5,881 nt of DNA from an uncultured Chloroflexota bacterium (GTDB lineage Bacteria; Chloroflexota; Dehalococcoidia; UBA2979): positions 1-5,881 of the forward strand of contig CADEHD010000140.1 in the NCBI GenBank assembly GCA_902827055.1. Reading direction: 5' to 3'. The translations under genes were made by a program, and so were the position numbers. Each line of letters opens with the position of its first letter. Positions within the stretch are counted from its first letter, which is position 1. This document shows, piece after piece, positions 4,423 to 5,881 of this stretch. Under the pieces are notes generated by a model. It searched no databases. It had not been told where the DNA came from and was given only the letters and a program-made list of their open reading frames with translations.

Positions 4423-5881
4423 CAGGACACCCCCTCGAGCGCCGCGGGCGCGCGCAGATGCCAGTCGGTCAGCGCGCCATAGCCGTCGGCGGCGCGGATC
4501 AGGGTGCCCTCGGCGAACGGGCGCGCCATCAGCTGGAGGCCGACCGGCAGCCCCGAGGCGAAGCCACACGGCACGCTCATCGCGGGAATGCCCGCGATGT
4601 TGGCCGGGATCGTGAAGAGGTCGTTGAGGTACATCGAGAGCGGGTCCGCCGTCTTCTCCCCGAGCCGGAACGCCACACCGGGCGCGGTCGGCGTCAGGAC
4701 CACGTCATAGCGCTCGAAGGCCGCGGCGAACTCGCGCCGGATGAGGGTGCGGACCTTCTGCGCCTTCAGATAGTACGCATCGTAATAGCCAGCGGACAGA
4801 GCGTACGTCCCGATCATGATGCGGCGCTTTACCTCATCACCGAAACCCTCACCCCGAGTCCGCGACATCTCGAGGGTAGCGCTCGGGCCATCATGATTGG
4901 AATAGCCGTACTTCACGCCGTCGTAGCGCGCGAGGTTGGCCGAGGCCTCCGACGGGGCGATGAGGTAGTAGACGGGCAGCGCCGCCGTGGCCGTCGGCAG
5001 GTCCACGCCGCGCTCGACCACAGCGCCGTTCGCGGCGAAGACCGCGATAGCCGCCTCGACGGCCTCGCGCACGCCGTCCTCGAGGCCCTGCGCGAACAGC
5101 GCGTCCGGCACCCCGACCCGCAAACCATCGAGGCCCCGCCCGAGGTCCGCCGTGTAGTCGGGCACCGGCAGTGGCGACGTCGTGGAGTCGCACGGGTCGT
5201 GCCCCGCCATCGCGGCCAGGAAGTTCGCGATGTCCTCGGCGTCGCGGGCGAACGGGCCCACCTGTTCGAGCGAGGACGCGAACGCGATCACCCCGAAGCG
5301 GCTCACGCGCCCGTAGGTAGGCTTGAGTCCCAGGATGCCGGTGAGTGAGGCTGGCTGGCGGATCGAGCCACCGGTGTCGGTGCCCGTCGCGAGGGGTACC
5401 CCGCGCGCGGCGACCGTCGCCGCGGAGCCGCCCGAGGAGCCACCCGGGACGCGATCGAGGTCCCAGGGGTTCCGCGTCGGGCCAAACGCCGAGTGCTCAG
5501 TGGATGAGCCCATCGCGAACTCGTCGAGGTTGGCTTTGCCGACGAACACCGCGCCCGCCTCGCGGAGTCGAGCCACGACCGTGCAATCGACGATCGGCAC
5601 GAAGTGCTCGAGCATGCGCGAGGCGGCCGTGGTGGGCACGCCCTTCGTCGACAGCAGGTCCTTGATCGCGATCGGGATGCCCGTGAGAGGCGCGGCGTCA
5701 CCGGCGGCGAGGCGGGCATCGGCCGCCGTGGCCTGGGCGAGCGCATCGTCACGGGTGAGGCGCACGTAGGCGTTGAGCTGGGGTTCCTGCGCCTCGAGGC
5801 GGTCCATCGTCGCCTCGGCGAGGGCGCGCGCGGTGTAGGCGCCAGCGCGGAGGCTGCGCGCGTGTTCGTGCGCGGTGACGT
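4422..5881 (-). CDS. gatA: Aspartyl/glutamyl-tRNA amidotransferase subunit A, 5' end cut by window edge
   Basis: The glutaminase subunit of GatCAB, which converts Glu-tRNA(Gln) and often Asp-tRNA(Asn) to the correct amide form. Seen: the frame is open from the right edge, giving 485 residues in the window. Counting from Met at 5807, the amidase-signature motifs are GIPIAIKD (43-50), VGKANLDEFAMGSS (89-102), PGGSSGGSAA (121-130) and TDTGGSIRQPA (143-153). Lys49, Ser124 and Ser148 sit at the exact spacing of the Ser-cisSer-Lys triad known from GatA (Lys79, Ser154, Ser178 in S. aureus). MYLND (392-396) and FTIPANIAGIPAMSVPCG (398-415) are also typical of GatA as opposed to other amidases. Met 5807 is not the true start: 24 further in-frame residues upstream, including VTAHEHARSLRAG, match the usual GatA N-terminus. 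By spacing, the start lies only about six codons beyond the edge. The stop TGA shares its A with the aminotransferase ATG. gatC or gatB may lie upstream. Confidence 0.95.
   Translation of the reverse strand, partial: VTAHEHARSLRAGAYTARALAEATMDRLEAQEPQLNAYVRLTRDDALAQATAADARLAAGDAAPLTGIPIAIKDLLSTKGVPTTAASRMLEHFVPIVDCTVVARLREAGAVFVGKANLDEFAMGSSTEHSAFGPTRNPWDLDRVPGGSSGGSAATVAARGVPLATGTDTGGSIRQPASLTGILGLKPTYGRVSRFGVIAFASSLEQVGPFARDAEDIANFLAAMAGHDPCDSTTSPLPVPDYTADLGRGLDGLRVGVPDALFAQGLEDGVREAVEAAIAVFAANGAVVERGVDLPTATAALPVYYLIAPSEASANLARYDGVKYGYSNHDGPSATLEMSRTRGEGFGDEVKRRIMIGTYALSAGYYDAYYLKAQKVRTLIRREFAAAFERYDVVLTPTAPGVAFRLGEKTADPLSMYLNDLFTIPANIAGIPAMSVPCGFASGLPVGLQLMARPFAEGTLIRAADGYGALTDWHLRAPAALEGVS
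4431..4436 (-). promoter_or_regulatory. Shine-Dalgarno site of the aminotransferase, inside gatA
   Basis: The minus strand reads GAGGGG 8 nt before the ATG at 4422, within the last codons of gatA. It decides the start at 4422 over the longer open frame reaching 4569. Confidence 0.6.

Noticed and set aside
4423..4569. A 49-residue N-terminal extension of the aminotransferase
   Set aside because: It lies entirely within gatA in another frame, is Arg/Ala/Gly-rich, and ignores the good ribosome site and the TGATG overlap at 4422.
3586..5348. Long plus-strand open frames antisense to the aminotransferase and gatA (for example 3586-4482 and 4215-5348)
   Set aside because: They are Arg/His/Glu/Gly-rich shadows created by GC-rich third positions of well-recognised genes on the other strand. 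They contain no recognisable domain. The same holds for the plus-strand frames at 1-588, 986-1600, 1673-2206 and 2753-3277.
220..5798. Strong excess of the palindrome CTCGAG (I counted 21 copies by eye, roughly ten times a composition-based expectation)
   Set aside because: All but one of the copies (963-968) fall on in-frame Leu-Glu codon pairs (CTC GAG) of the minus-strand genes. Codon preference explains them, with no need for a restriction or uptake signal. It also supports the chosen reading frames.
5805..5807. ATG at 5807 as the start of gatA
   Set aside because: The frame continues open to the edge, and the 24 upstream residues match the conserved GatA N-terminus. Active-site spacing also requires about 30 residues before this Met.

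Overview
The window is a GC-rich stretch of bacterial chromosome. Every gene I can support lies on the minus strand, so transcription runs from high to low coordinates. The content is core metabolism plus a transport protein: a glutamyl-tRNA amidotransferase subunit, a PLP-dependent aminotransferase, an alpha/beta hydrolase, citrate synthase and a PhnD-type substrate-binding lipoprotein. Strong GC bias at third codon positions leaves long open frames antisense to most genes; I treat these as shadows. The gram-positive/thermophile-like citrate synthase, the GatCAB pathway and the general look of the proteins suggest a high-GC lineage such as Chloroflexota. That placement is an impression only, because no rRNA or lineage marker is present.

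Layout in transcription order. (1) 5881-4422: gatA, cut at its 5' end by the window edge. It continues directly into (2) 4422-3187, a class I/II aminotransferase, through a TGATG stop/start overlap. That gene continues into (3) 3190-2438, a small alpha/beta hydrolase, through an ATGA overlap. The three genes therefore look like one translationally coupled operon, probably starting outside the window. (4) A gap of about 200 bp (2240-2437) holds a small hairpin after the operon, a perfect TATAAT box and a leader with a 6-bp hairpin. It is followed by (5) citrate synthase, 2239-1091, which ends at a strong hairpin terminator (1038-1061). (6) A second gap (790-1090) has no convincing gene but several small inverted and direct repeats. 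It precedes (7) a PhnD-family phosphonate/phosphate-type ABC transporter lipoprotein, 789-1, whose C-terminus runs off the left edge.

Functionally, GatA supplies the ammonia-generating subunit for making Gln-tRNA or Asn-tRNA. The aminotransferase handles amino-group exchange with a 2-oxo acid, and citrate synthase feeds the TCA cycle that supplies 2-oxoglutarate. The hydrolase has no assignable substrate. The PhnD-like protein would capture a phosphorus oxyanion outside the membrane for an ABC importer whose other genes probably lie beyond the left edge.

I do not see a novel defence, mobile or biosynthetic system here. The least explained part is the leader upstream of the PhnD-like gene, where two mutually exclusive hairpins can form. 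No tRNA, rRNA, CRISPR array, insertion sequence or origin was recognised.
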